From: an uncultured Oscillospiraceae bacterium
Lineage (GTDB): Bacteria > Bacillota > Clostridia > Oscillospirales > Oscillospiraceae
Length of the DNA stretch: 40,935 nucleotides
Assembly: GCA_934591745.1 (NCBI GenBank)
Contig: CAKTPQ010000016.1
Location: 1-40,935 of the forward strand
Direction: 5' to 3'
Shown here: positions 15,949 through 24,274 of the stretch, piece by piece
Layout of the letters: every line of letters begins with the position of its first letter
How positions within the stretch are numbered: position 1 is the stretch's first letter
Notes under the pieces: generated by a model
The model's input: only the letters and a program-made list of their open reading frames with translations
Told to the model about the DNA's origin: nothing
Databases searched by the model: none
Program-made: the position numbers and the translations under genes

Positions 15949-17727
15949 ATGAACACCAACTGGAACGATCCGAATTTTCAGGGTTTTGCTCACCAGCCCC
16001 GCCCCAAAAAGGAGCGCAAGCCCGTGGGCACGCCGCTGGGCCGCACGCTGCTGAATCTGGCGGTGACGCTGGTCTTTGCCGCCGTCTACTACTATGTGGT
16101 ACTGCCGCCCATCAACCTCAAGAGCGAGGAATTTTACGCCTTCGCACTGCTGACCTGCGCGGTGTACGGCGTGTGCGCCGTGCTGACCTCCGGCTTTCAG
16201 GGCACCGGCGCCAAGGGGTACTTCGGCTTTCTGAAAAAGCAGTGCATCGTGCCCCTTATCCTGGCCGTGGGCCTTGTGGCCACCGCGCTGGTGGGCGCGG
16301 TACTGGGCTGGCAGCTGTTCCGCGCCAAGGACTACCGGGATCTGCTGACCGTGGAGGACGGCGACTTCGCCGCCGAGGTGGAGGAGATCAGCTACGACCA
16401 GATCCCCATGCTGGACGCGCAGTCCGCCATGAAGCTGGGCGACCGCAAGCTGGGCGAGCTGGCGGACATGGTGTCCCAGTTCGAGGTGGCGGACGACTAC
16501 ACCCAGATCAACTATCAGGGCCGCCCCGTGCGGGTGACGCCCCTGCGGTACGGCGACCTCATCAAGTGGCTGAATAACCGGGCGCAGGGTCTGCCCGCCT
16601 ACCTCATCATCGACATGGTCACCCAGAATGTGGAGGTGGTGCGGCTGGACGAGGGCATCCGCTACACCACCGCCGAGCACTTCAGCCGCAACCTCAACCG
16701 GCACCTGCGGTTCCGCTATCCCACCTATATGTTCGACGATCCTGCCTTTGAGATCGACGAAAACGGCGATCCGTGGTGGGTCTGCCCCCGTGTGAGCCAC
16801 ACCATCGGTCTGTTCGGCGGGCGGGACATCATCGGCGCGGTGCTGGTCAACGCCGTCACCGGTGAAAGCGCCTACTACGAGACGGGCAGCGTGCCCAGCT
16901 GGGTGGACCATGTGTTTACCGCCGAGCTGATCATGCAGCAGTACGACTACCACGGCGCCTACGTCAACGGCTTCATCAACTCCCTGTTCGGGCAGAGAGA
17001 TGTCACCGTCACTACCGAGGGCTACAACTACATCGCCATCGGCGACGACGTGTACATGTACACCGGCGTCACCTCCGTGGTGTCCGACGAGTCCAACATC
17101 GGCTTCATCCTGTCCAACCAGCGCACCAAGGAGACCAGCTTCTATCTGGTGGCCGGCGCCAAGGAGTATTCCGCCATGGACAGCGCAGAGGGCCAGGTGC
17201 AGCAGATGAAGTACACCGCCACGTTCCCGCTGCTGCTGAACATCTCCGACCAGCCCACGTATTTCATGGCACTGAAGGACGCGGCACAGCTGGTGAAGAT
17301 GTATGCCATGGTCAACGTCAGCCAGTACCAGATCGTGGCCACCGGCGGCACCGTGGCCGAGTGCGAGAGCAACTACCGCCGTATTCTGGCGGAGAAGGGC
17401 CTTGTCACCGGCGACGCGGCGCAGCTGCCTGTCACCGGCGGGCAGGAGATCAGCGGCGTTATCGCCGATATCCGCTCCGCCGTGGTAGACGGCAACACTC
17501 TGTACTACCTGCGTCTGAGCGGCGGCAGCACCTACTATGTCATCTCCGCCGCCGCAGCGCCGGAGGCCGTCATCTTCAACGTGGGCGACAGCGTCACCGT
17601 CCGGTGCGCCGGGGGCGAGGGCAGCATCCTCACCGCCGACAGTGTCACCCGCACTGCGGTACACGACCCCGCCAGCATCGCCGAGCAGGCGGAGGATAAC
17701 ACCTCCGCAGAGGAGAACGCGGCCTGA
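15949..17727 (+). CDS. Uncharacterised membrane-anchored protein with large C-terminal domain
   Basis: 592-residue protein. A short basic N-terminus (PRPKKERKP, residues 17-25) precedes three predicted membrane spans at about 33-53, 62-81 and 99-121. The remaining 470 residues are soluble and, by the positive-inside rule, probably outside the cell. This part is rich in beta-type segments (for example GYNYIAIGDDVYMYTGVTSVV and GSTYYVISAAAAPEAVIFNVGDSVTV) and ends in an acidic low-complexity tail. I do not recognise a named family; homologues in Clostridia are annotated only as hypothetical membrane proteins. GAAAGGA precedes the ATG at 15949. It is a single-gene unit with its own promoter and a terminator at 17762-17804. 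Confidence 0.85.
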   Translation: MNTNWNDPNFQGFAHQPRPKKERKPVGTPLGRTLLNLAVTLVFAAVYYYVVLPPINLKSEEFYAFALLTCAVYGVCAVLTSGFQGTGAKGYFGFLKKQCIVPLILAVGLVATALVGAVLGWQLFRAKDYRDLLTVEDGDFAAEVEEISYDQIPMLDAQSAMKLGDRKLGELADMVSQFEVADDYTQINYQGRPVRVTPLRYGDLIKWLNNRAQGLPAYLIIDMVTQNVEVVRLDEGIRYTTAEHFSRNLNRHLRFRYPTYMFDDPAFEIDENGDPWWVCPRVSHTIGLFGGRDIIGAVLVNAVTGESAYYETGSVPSWVDHVFTAELIMQQYDYHGAYVNGFINSLFGQRDVTVTTEGYNYIAIGDDVYMYTGVTSVVSDESNIGFILSNQRTKETSFYLVAGAKEYSAMDSAEGQVQQMKYTATFPLLLNISDQPTYFMALKDAAQLVKMYAMVNVSQYQIVATGGTVAECESNYRRILAEKGLVTGDAAQLPVTGGQEISGVIADIRSAVVDGNTLYYLRLSGGSTYYVISAAAAPEAVIFNVGDSVTVRCAGGEGSILTADSVTRTAVHDPASIAEQAEDNTSAEENAA

Positions 17728-17761
17728 CAGGGCGTCCGGCACACCGCAGAAAACAGAAAAT

Positions 17762-17804
17762 AAGAGGGCATGGCGCCTGCGTACCGCAGGCGCCATGCCC
17801 TCTT
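17762..17804. terminator. Bidirectional terminator with 20-bp stem
   Basis: A perfect 20-bp inverted repeat (17762-17781 and 17785-17804, loop TAC) lies between convergent genes. The minus-strand side has the better T-rich tail, so it probably marks the end of the long GntR-controlled operon. Confidence 0.9.
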
Positions 17805-17829
17805 ATTGTGAAGGAAGTTTCTTGCGCTG

Positions 17830-18411
17830 TTACTTCAGCTTTGCCTGAAAATAGGTATTCCAGTCCGTGCGCTTGTCCCCATCGTGGACGGCGTAGGCGT
17901 GCTTGGCGCACTGGGCCAGATAATTGTCGTCGAAGCTGTCGCTGTAGAAGTTGTCGATGTCCTCCGTGCGGTAGTGCCGGGCGAAGGCCTCCAGCTTGTG
18001 CTGCTTGACGGCAAATTCTCCGTTGATCCTGCCGGTATGGCGGTCCATGTCCGTGGCTACCAGCTCCGTCAGTCCCAGCCGCCGGACCATCGGCTCCATC
18101 AGGAAGCGCGGCGAGCCGGTGGCGATGACATCCGTCGGCTCCTTTACCGCCAGATACCACGCCATCATGTGGCGTGCGTGGGCATCCCAATAGGTCTCCA
18201 GCACCTGATCCAGATCCTCCACCTTCCGCAGAAAGCGGTACTCCTTTTCTCTGGAGCGGGTCTTGCCGATGAGCCTGCATTTGAACAGCAGCTCATAGAA
18301 CTTGTAGTTCAAGTGATAGAGCGGCCACTTATATTTCTTGAAAAACCACTCAAAAAAGTAGTCCTCGCAGTCTCCTGAAAAAATCGTCTTGTCGAAATCG
18401 TATACGTTCAT
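17830..18411 (-). CDS. HAD-family (subfamily IB) phosphatase
   Basis: 193-residue haloacid-dehalogenase-like hydrolase of the phosphoserine-phosphatase type. Motif I is YDFDKT with nucleophile Asp5 and acid Asp7; motif II is VIATGSPRFLMEP; motif IV is FYSDSFDDNYLA. The helical cap of about 80 residues between motifs I and II is of the IB type. Clostridial relatives are of unknown substrate. It lies 44 bases after the MgtC-like gene with no terminator between, followed by a strong terminator. It is therefore plausibly the last gene of the long operon that starts at gntR. AGAGGA serves the ATG at 18411. Confidence 0.88.
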   Translation of the reverse strand: MNVYDFDKTIFSGDCEDYFFEWFFKKYKWPLYHLNYKFYELLFKCRLIGKTRSREKEYRFLRKVEDLDQVLETYWDAHARHMMAWYLAVKEPTDVIATGSPRFLMEPMVRRLGLTELVATDMDRHTGRINGEFAVKQHKLEAFARHYRTEDIDNFYSDSFDDNYLAQCAKHAYAVHDGDKRTDWNTYFQAKLK

Positions 18412-18455
18412 GCCCGATCAAATCCTCTGTATTTTCAAAATCTCTCCTGCGGCGC

Positions 18456-19139
18456 TTACACATCGTCATCCGGTATCAGGAAGGCCACGCCCTCCAGCGT
18501 CCGCAGCTCCGCCGCCGTCTGCTCCGCCCGCCGCAATGCGGGCTCCAGTGTGATGCACAGGCCCAGCCGGCCATCCAGACCGCTGCGCGCCGGCGTTACC
18601 CGCACACGGTGGGGTGCCGCCGCTGCCACGATCTGCTGCACCAGCTCGGGGCGGTCGATCTCCGCGTAAAAGGCCGCTGCTCGCTCCCGGCGGCGCTTGC
18701 CGTGCTCCATGCGGCCCAACAGCTCCATCACGACCACCACCATGGCGGCTGCCGCAATGGCAAAGCTGTAAAAGCCGGTACCCACGATAAGGCCGATGGC
18801 CGCCGTGGCCCACAGGCCCGCCGCCGTGGTCAGGCCGATCACATGGTCGCCGTTCCGGGTCAGGATGGTGCCCGCGCCCAGAAAGCCGATGCCGGAGATG
18901 ACCTGCGCACCCGCCCGCAGCGGATCGTTGGAAAAGCCCAGCTGATACGCCACATACAGGCCGCCGATCACCGCCGTAGCCGAACCGATGCAGACCAGAA
19001 TATGGGTCCGCAGGCCCGCCGCACGGCCATGCCGCTCCCGCTCGTAGCCGATGATGCCGCCCAGCAGCGCCGCCATCGCCAGCCGTACCAGGCAGGCCGC
19101 CAGCGTAAAGTCCGTAAGGTGCTTCAGGATCGCGCTCAT
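18456..19139 (-). CDS. MgtC/SapB-family membrane protein
   Basis: 227-residue protein with the MgtC N-terminal membrane domain: several spans up to about residue 145, with the family motifs GGIIGYERERHGRAAGLRTHILVCIGS (about 26-52) and SGIGFLGAGTIL. A short soluble, ACT-like tail follows (about 160-227). MgtC proteins affect magnesium homeostasis, membrane potential or ATP synthase in pathogens; in commensals the role is unclear. The ATG overlaps the stop of the ribokinase-like gene (ATGA), so it is translationally coupled to a sugar-catabolic operon, which is unusual company. Confidence 0.92.
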   Translation of the reverse strand: MSAILKHLTDFTLAACLVRLAMAALLGGIIGYERERHGRAAGLRTHILVCIGSATAVIGGLYVAYQLGFSNDPLRAGAQVISGIGFLGAGTILTRNGDHVIGLTTAAGLWATAAIGLIVGTGFYSFAIAAAAMVVVVMELLGRMEHGKRRRERAAAFYAEIDRPELVQQIVAAAAPHRVRVTPARSGLDGRLGLCITLEPALRRAEQTAAELRTLEGVAFLIPDDDV

Positions 19140-20047
19140 ACGCTCTGCCGCACCTCCGTCCGCAGGGCCTGCTCCACCTGTGCGCGTGCCGGTATGGCCT
19201 CCGCCGCGCCGGGAGTGCAGATGGTCAGTGCCGCGGCGCGGCTGGCCAGGCGCAGCGCCTGCTGCGGGGTCTGGCCCTCCAGCAGCGCCGCCAGAAAGTA
19301 GCCGCTGAACGTATCCCCGGCGGCGGTGGTATCCACCGGCGTCACGGGATAGGCAGCCTGCCAGCAGCGCAGGTACCTGTCGGCGTAGACCGCGCCCTGC
19401 TCGCCCAGCGTCAGCACCACCGCCGTCTCCGGGAACCGGTGCAGCAGCGCGTCGCAGATGCGCTCCGGCTCCGTCTCGCCGGCGAGCTGCCTGCCCTCGA
19501 TCTCGTTGAGGATCAGCCAGTCCACCAGCGGCAGCGCGGCGCTGTGCAGCAACGCGTCATCCACCGGCGATGGGTTCAGCGCGATGCGCAGGCCGCGGCG
19601 GTACGCCTTTTCGATGATCTCGTCCAGCGAGGATATCTCATTTTGCAGCACCAGCAGGTCGCCGGCGCCGAACCCCTCCAGCACACGCTCCGCATCGGCG
19701 GGCGTGATCTGCCGGTTGGCGCCGGGATACAGCAGGATGCAGTTATCCCCATCGGCATCCACCTGAATGATGGCGTGGCCGCTGGGGGTATCGGCGTCCC
19801 GCATCACGCAGGACACATCCACCCCCGCCGCCGTCAGGCAGTCCGTCAGCATGGCGCCGTCAGGCCCCACCCGCCCGGCATGGCATACCGGCAGGCCGGC
19901 GCGGGCCAGCGCCACGCTCTGATTCAGTCCTTTCCCGCCGCAGTTGACATGGAGCGCGGCGGATGACAGTGTCTCGCCCCTGCGCACCATATGATCGACT
20001 GTGTATACGCGGTCGATGTTCAGCGACCCAAAGCAAAGGCACCGCAT
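19136..20047 (-). CDS. Ribokinase-like PfkB-family sugar kinase
   Basis: 303-residue PfkB carbohydrate kinase that phosphorylates a sugar or nucleoside hydroxyl with ATP. The N-terminal signature NCGGKGLNQSVALARAG (GGKGLNQ at 37-43) and the C-terminal DTTAAGDTFSGYF (catalytic base Asp245) are both closest to ribokinase. A TTG at 20065 is in frame, but AAAGGAGAG lies just before the ATG at 20047. The start is 15 bases past the PHP gene stop and the end overlaps the MgtC-like gene. Ribose or a ribose derivative freed by the ADP-ribosylglycohydrolases of this locus is the most natural substrate; this is inference. Confidence 0.92.
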   Translation of the reverse strand: MRCLCFGSLNIDRVYTVDHMVRRGETLSSAALHVNCGGKGLNQSVALARAGLPVCHAGRVGPDGAMLTDCLTAAGVDVSCVMRDADTPSGHAIIQVDADGDNCILLYPGANRQITPADAERVLEGFGAGDLLVLQNEISSLDEIIEKAYRRGLRIALNPSPVDDALLHSAALPLVDWLILNEIEGRQLAGETEPERICDALLHRFPETAVVLTLGEQGAVYADRYLRCWQAAYPVTPVDTTAAGDTFSGYFLAALLEGQTPQQALRLASRAAALTICTPGAAEAIPARAQVEQALRTEVRQSV

Positions 20048-20061
20048 GCCGTTCTCTCCTT

Positions 20062-21039
20062 TCAATCCAGCCAGATGGGGTTGGTAAACGCCCGGCGGCC
20101 CTGTGCGTCATAGCACTCCACCCGGACGTAGCGCTCCTTGGAGGTGTATTTCGTCTCGCCGTACAGCGGGCAGACCAGCTCGGTCAGCTCCTCGCCCGGC
20201 TCGGCCCACTTCACGCGGATCTGCCGCTGGTCGCCGTTGAGGAAGATGCGGGACACCGGCGAGCAGGTGAAGTGTACCATGTTGTCCTCTACATAGAAGT
20301 CCTTGATCTCCGGACCGGCAGAGCCGTAGAAGCTGCCAGCGGCAAAGGCCTCCATCAGATCGTCCTGGGACAGGGATCTTGCCTTGACGGCGATCCAGCC
20401 GCCGAAGGCGTCGTTTCCGCCGGAGTCGAAGGGGAAAAAGTTGTGGGTGTCGTCCACCGCCGTGCCCCAGTAGCGGCGGCCGTGGCGCAGCAGGGCATCC
20501 CAGCAGGTGAACGCCTCACCGGTGTTCTCGATGACGGTGGAGTCGTAGTTGAATACCTCCACGGCGCACAGGTGCTCCAGCGGCAGGATCTCGTCGTACT
20601 CCACCTTGGACCACTTGGGATGGTTCATGATGACCATGTAGCCTCGGTCATAGGCATCGTCGATCTGGGCCTGCAGATCCGCGTAGGTGCGGAACGGCGT
20701 CAGCTCCAGACGGTGGTCATGCTGGTAAGGGGGCAGCTTGGCATTGGCACGCTGTGCAGGGGTGCCGGGGATCACCAGGAAGTGATACTCCCTTACATCC
20801 CGCTTTACATCCGGGGGGAACGTGATCTCCATGCCCGGCAGCAGCAGAAAGTCCGGCGTGTCGAACTCCCGTGTGTCGGTGAACACATTGTGCTCCGTCA
20901 GAAACAGGAAGTCATAGCCGTGCTGCTTGTAGGCCTCCACCTGCTGCGCCGGGGTCAGGCGGCCGTCGGAACGGGTGGAATGGCAGTGGATGTTGCCCTT
21001 ATAGAAGCTGCCCTCGGTAAATAGTGTCGATTTTCTCAT
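20062..21039 (-). CDS. PHP-domain metallo-phosphoesterase
   Basis: 325-residue protein of the PHP family (polymerase and histidinol phosphatase), trinuclear metal-dependent phosphoesterases. Seen: HCHSTRSDG (about residues 18-26) with the first metal-binding histidines, the FLTEHNVF segment (about 46-53), a PGMEITF segment with the metal-binding Glu, VIMNHPKW, and GTAVDDTHNF near residue 195. A C-terminal beta-rich part (about 245-325) may be an added carbohydrate-binding-like domain. It sits between the lipoprotein gene and the ribokinase-like gene, so it probably removes phosphate from an intermediate of the imported compound. The exact substrate is unknown. Confidence 0.88.
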   Translation of the reverse strand: MRKSTLFTEGSFYKGNIHCHSTRSDGRLTPAQQVEAYKQHGYDFLFLTEHNVFTDTREFDTPDFLLLPGMEITFPPDVKRDVREYHFLVIPGTPAQRANAKLPPYQHDHRLELTPFRTYADLQAQIDDAYDRGYMVIMNHPKWSKVEYDEILPLEHLCAVEVFNYDSTVIENTGEAFTCWDALLRHGRRYWGTAVDDTHNFFPFDSGGNDAFGGWIAVKARSLSQDDLMEAFAAGSFYGSAGPEIKDFYVEDNMVHFTCSPVSRIFLNGDQRQIRVKWAEPGEELTELVCPLYGETKYTSKERYVRVECYDAQGRRAFTNPIWLD

Positions 21040-21059
21040 GCAGTTATCCTCTTTGTACC

Positions 21060-21090
21060 GGGTATGGGGCGCGAAACGCGCCCCATACCC
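21060..21090. other. Stem-loop between the binding-protein gene and the PHP gene
   Basis: A perfect 14-bp stem (GGGTATGGGGCGCG at 21060-21073, complement at 21077-21090, loop AAA) follows the lipoprotein gene on the minus strand but has no T tract downstream. It probably protects the upstream mRNA or lowers downstream expression rather than fully terminating. Confidence 0.7.
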
Positions 21091-21124
21091 CTATTCAATG
21101 CTCTTTTGTCGAAGCGCGGACGGC

Positions 21125-22420
21125 TCAGCCCTCGTCCAGCATGGTCTGGGCCTGCTCGGCCACCTTCGCAATGGAGGCGGAGGCGTCCGTATCCGTGTAG
21201 GTCATGCAGTAGGCCAACTCGTCGGTCAGAGCGGTGTAAATGCTCTTCCAGGCCTTGGTCTGGGGACGGCGGTGGGCAAACTGCATCTGGTCGATGGCGT
21301 TCTGGAAGAAGGGGTTCTCCTGCAGGAAGGTCTGCAGCGCGGGATCGTTGACACAGGAAACGGTGGTGGGCAGGTAGCCGGACAGCACCGTGTAGGCCGC
21401 GGCGTTCTCGTCGGAGGCCAGATAGGTCATGAACTTGGCGGCAGCCTGACGCTGAGCCTCGGTGGCGTTGGAGAACACCACGATGTTGCCGGCGCCGGTG
21501 GCGATGCCGTTGGCGGCGTCAGGATGCTGGTGGATCTCCATCTCATAGCCGGCGTCCTTCATCCACTGGTTGTACATGGAGTACACGCCGTTGGAGCCAA
21601 GGAACATGGCGAGCTTGCCCTCCAGGAAGGCGGAGCCGATGGTGGACCACACGTTGTCCTGATAGATGTAGGGGTTGAACACCACGCCCTCGTCGATGTA
21701 CTTCTGGTACTCGGTGACGATGTCGGCGGCCACGGTGGTATCGTTCAGCACGATCTTGGTGTTGTCCTCGCTGATGATGTCGCCGCCGTGGGAGTAGAGG
21801 ATGGACTCAAAGATCCAGGCGTCCGTGTCCCAGCAGATGCCGGCGCCGTACACGCCCTTATCCTTGTTGGTCAGCTTCTCGGCAGTGGCGAAGTACTCCT
21901 CCCAGGTGGTGGGCACGTCGGTGATGCCGGCCTCGTCGAACAGGGTGCGGTTGATGTACAGGTTGGGCATGGAGCGGTTGAACGGCACAGCGCGCAGCAC
22001 GCCGTCATAGTAGCCGGACACCAGCAGGCCCTGCTGATAGTTGGCGATGGTCTCGGCGGAGAGGTACTGGCTCAGGTCCACCGTCAGGGGGTAGAAGCGG
22101 CCCAGGAACGTCTCCTCGATGATGGCCATGGTGGGCAGTGTGTTGGACGCCGCAGCGGCCTCCAGACGCTCCACGATGGCATCGTAGCCGCCCTGACCCA
22201 CGATGGTCACCTTGATGTTCTCGTTCTCAGCCATGAACTTCTCGGCCACTTGGGACAGGAACACGCCGGTGTCGGAATCGTCGGCAAAGACGTTCCAGAA
22301 CACGATCTCCACCGGCTCGTCCGCAGCGACGTCGTCGGTGGGGTCGGCGGCGGGCTTGCTGCCGCAGCCCACGCAACAGAGCATCAGGGCCGCCATCAGG
22401 AATGCTAACAGCTTTTTCAT
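21125..22420 (-). CDS. Sugar-type ABC transporter substrate-binding lipoprotein
   Basis: 431-residue family-1 extracellular solute-binding protein. The N-terminus is a lipoprotein signal, MKKLLAFLMAALML followed by CCVGC with the lipidated Cys19. The position three before it is Cys instead of Leu, a slightly unusual lipobox. The mature protein opens with EIVFWNVF and contains the typical GGYDAIVERLEAAAASNTLP, YLNRTLFDEAG-like (YINRTLFDEAGI) and VPTTWEEYFATAEKL segments. It brings the substrate to the two permeases encoded upstream. A stem-loop at 21060-21090 follows, as is common after the highly expressed binding protein of ABC operons. The ligand cannot be read from sequence. Confidence 0.95.
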   Translation of the reverse strand: MKKLLAFLMAALMLCCVGCGSKPAADPTDDVAADEPVEIVFWNVFADDSDTGVFLSQVAEKFMAENENIKVTIVGQGGYDAIVERLEAAAASNTLPTMAIIEETFLGRFYPLTVDLSQYLSAETIANYQQGLLVSGYYDGVLRAVPFNRSMPNLYINRTLFDEAGITDVPTTWEEYFATAEKLTNKDKGVYGAGICWDTDAWIFESILYSHGGDIISEDNTKIVLNDTTVAADIVTEYQKYIDEGVVFNPYIYQDNVWSTIGSAFLEGKLAMFLGSNGVYSMYNQWMKDAGYEMEIHQHPDAANGIATGAGNIVVFSNATEAQRQAAAKFMTYLASDENAAAYTVLSGYLPTTVSCVNDPALQTFLQENPFFQNAIDQMQFAHRRPQTKAWKSIYTALTDELAYCMTYTDTDASASIAKVAEQAQTMLDEG

Positions 22421-22471
22421 TGTTGTTCTCCTTTTCTTTTCTGTTTATCAACACCGTTTTCGGTATTGCAC

Positions 22472-23320
22472 TTACTTGATGCCGCCATAGCAGAACATCT
22501 GCTTGATGTTCTTGTTGGCCAGAATGTACAGCACGAACATGGGCAGGAACAGCATGAGGTTGCCGGCCATGATGGTGTGCCATTCGTTGGCGGCGTTGCC
22601 TACTGGCATCAGGTTCTGGATGGCCAGAGGCAGGGTACGCACCTTATCCGTGGTGGTCAGGATGGAAGCCCAGAAGTAGTCGTTCCACTTGTAGACGAAG
22701 GTGAACAGCACCGTGGTAATGACGGTGGGCTTCGCCATGGGCAGCACGATCTGGTTGATGATCTGCAGCTCAGAGCAGCGGTCCAGCCGGGCGGCGTCCA
22801 TCACCTCATCCGGCAGGGTCTTGAACGCCTGCATCAGGAAGAAGATGGAAAATGCCGAGTAGATGAACGGCACCACCAGCCCCTGATAGGTGTCGATCCA
22901 GCCCAGCTTGCTCTCGATGAGGTAGATGGACAGGAAGATGATCTGCGCCGGCACCACCAGGTCGAACAGCACCAGGCCGTTGAGGAATTTCTTGAAGCGG
23001 AACTGCTTTTTGGCGAAGGCGTAGGCACAGGGCACGCACACCAGCAACTGGCCCAGAATGGTGAGCACAGAGACGATGACGGAGTTTTTCAGATAGTGGA
23101 GGAAATTCATCTTCCGCCACGCCTCTGCAAAGTTCTGCCACTGGGGATCGGAGGGCAGCAGGCGCGGGGGCGACAGGTTCACCTCGTACATGGTCTTGAG
23201 GGATGTGGACACCATGTAGAACAGGGGGAAGATATACATCGTCAGCAGCAGCAGGATGATGATCCAGCTGAACACGGTCATGCGCTGCCGCGCCGGCTGA
23301 TACAGTTTCGGTTTTTTCAT
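22472..23320 (-). CDS. ABC sugar transporter permease, MalG type
   Basis: 282-residue inner-membrane permease with six predicted spans, the first at about 15-37. The EAA loop that docks on the ATPase reads DEVMDAARLDRCSELQIINQIVLPMAKP (about 190-217). Homologous to MalG/UgpE-type subunits. It begins 14 bases after the MalF-type gene and pairs with it to form the channel for the lipoprotein at 21125-22420. Confidence 0.95.
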   Translation of the reverse strand: MKKPKLYQPARQRMTVFSWIIILLLLTMYIFPLFYMVSTSLKTMYEVNLSPPRLLPSDPQWQNFAEAWRKMNFLHYLKNSVIVSVLTILGQLLVCVPCAYAFAKKQFRFKKFLNGLVLFDLVVPAQIIFLSIYLIESKLGWIDTYQGLVVPFIYSAFSIFFLMQAFKTLPDEVMDAARLDRCSELQIINQIVLPMAKPTVITTVLFTFVYKWNDYFWASILTTTDKVRTLPLAIQNLMPVGNAANEWHTIMAGNLMLFLPMFVLYILANKNIKQMFCYGGIK

Positions 23321-23334
23321 CGTGCTCGCCTCCC

Positions 23335-24261
23335 TTACTGATAGTGCGCACGCTTGTTCATGACGGAGAAGTTGGCGATGGAGATCACGCCGATGAACAG
23401 CAGCAGCATAACGCCGCCGGCCATGGCCTTGCCCACGTTGAAGTGCAGATAGCCCGTCTCGTAGATCCAGTACACCAGCAGGTTGGAGGAGTTCCGGGGG
23501 CCGCCCTGGGTCATCAGCTTGATGAGGTCATAGGTGCTGAAGGTGCTGATGATGGTAGTGGTGATGAGAAACACAAAGGTGGGGGACAGCATGGGCAGCG
23601 TGATCCTGAAGAAGGAGTTGACCTTGCCGGAACGGTCCAGCCGCGCCGCCTCGTAGAGGTTCTCCGGAATGCCCTGCAGGCCCGACATGACGATGAGCAC
23701 GTTGTAGCCCAGAGATTTCCAGATGGACACGATGATAATGGACATCAGCGATGTATCCTCGCTGAGCAGCCACATCAGCGGCTGGATGCCGAACAGGCCC
23801 AGCACCTCGTTGAGAATGCCGAACTGCGGGTCCATCAGGAACATCCACAGGGTGGCGATGGACACGAAGGAGATGATGTGGGGCGTGAAAACCACGCTCT
23901 GTGTAAAGTTGTAGATGGCCTTCCGCTTGTTGAGGAACACCGCGATCAGCACCGCCAGCGGGATGGCAAACACCACCGTCACCGCCGTAAAGACCACGGT
24001 ATTGCGGAATACCAGCAGAAAGTTTTCATCGGCAAAGATGGACTTGAAGTTGCTCAGTCCCACGAACTGGTCCACCTTCATGACGTAGTCCACCTTGTAG
24101 AAGCTGTTGCGCACCGACATGATGGTGGGGATAATGCTGAACGTCAGGCACACCAGCACCGCCGGCAGGATCAGCACATAGGGACAGCGGAGGATGGGGT
24201 TGAGATACCGCATGTACCACGTGCGGAGGGTGTTGCGCAGTCCGCGCATCCTGTCACTCAT
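23335..24261 (-). CDS. ABC sugar transporter permease, MalF type
   Basis: 308-residue permease with about six spans. A cytoplasmic N-terminus (MSDRMRGLRNTLRTWYMRY) precedes span 1 at about 28-50, and the EAA loop is ENLYEAARLDRSGKVNSFFRITLPMLSP. The reading frame stays open far upstream, but AGGGAGGG at a proper distance marks the ATG at 24261, 13 bases past the ATPase gene stop. It forms the heterodimeric channel with the MalG-type protein. The C-terminus is typical, ending after the VMNKRAHYQ segment. Confidence 0.95.
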   Translation of the reverse strand: MSDRMRGLRNTLRTWYMRYLNPILRCPYVLILPAVLVCLTFSIIPTIMSVRNSFYKVDYVMKVDQFVGLSNFKSIFADENFLLVFRNTVVFTAVTVVFAIPLAVLIAVFLNKRKAIYNFTQSVVFTPHIISFVSIATLWMFLMDPQFGILNEVLGLFGIQPLMWLLSEDTSLMSIIIVSIWKSLGYNVLIVMSGLQGIPENLYEAARLDRSGKVNSFFRITLPMLSPTFVFLITTTIISTFSTYDLIKLMTQGGPRNSSNLLVYWIYETGYLHFNVGKAMAGGVMLLLFIGVISIANFSVMNKRAHYQ

Positions 24262-24274
24262 GGCGCCCTCCCTT

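Noticed and set aside
15484..17796. Open frame of 770 residues on the minus strand opposite the membrane-protein gene
   Set aside because: It is a shadow of the plus-strand gene: no start signal, biased composition, and it runs through terminator and repeat sequences.
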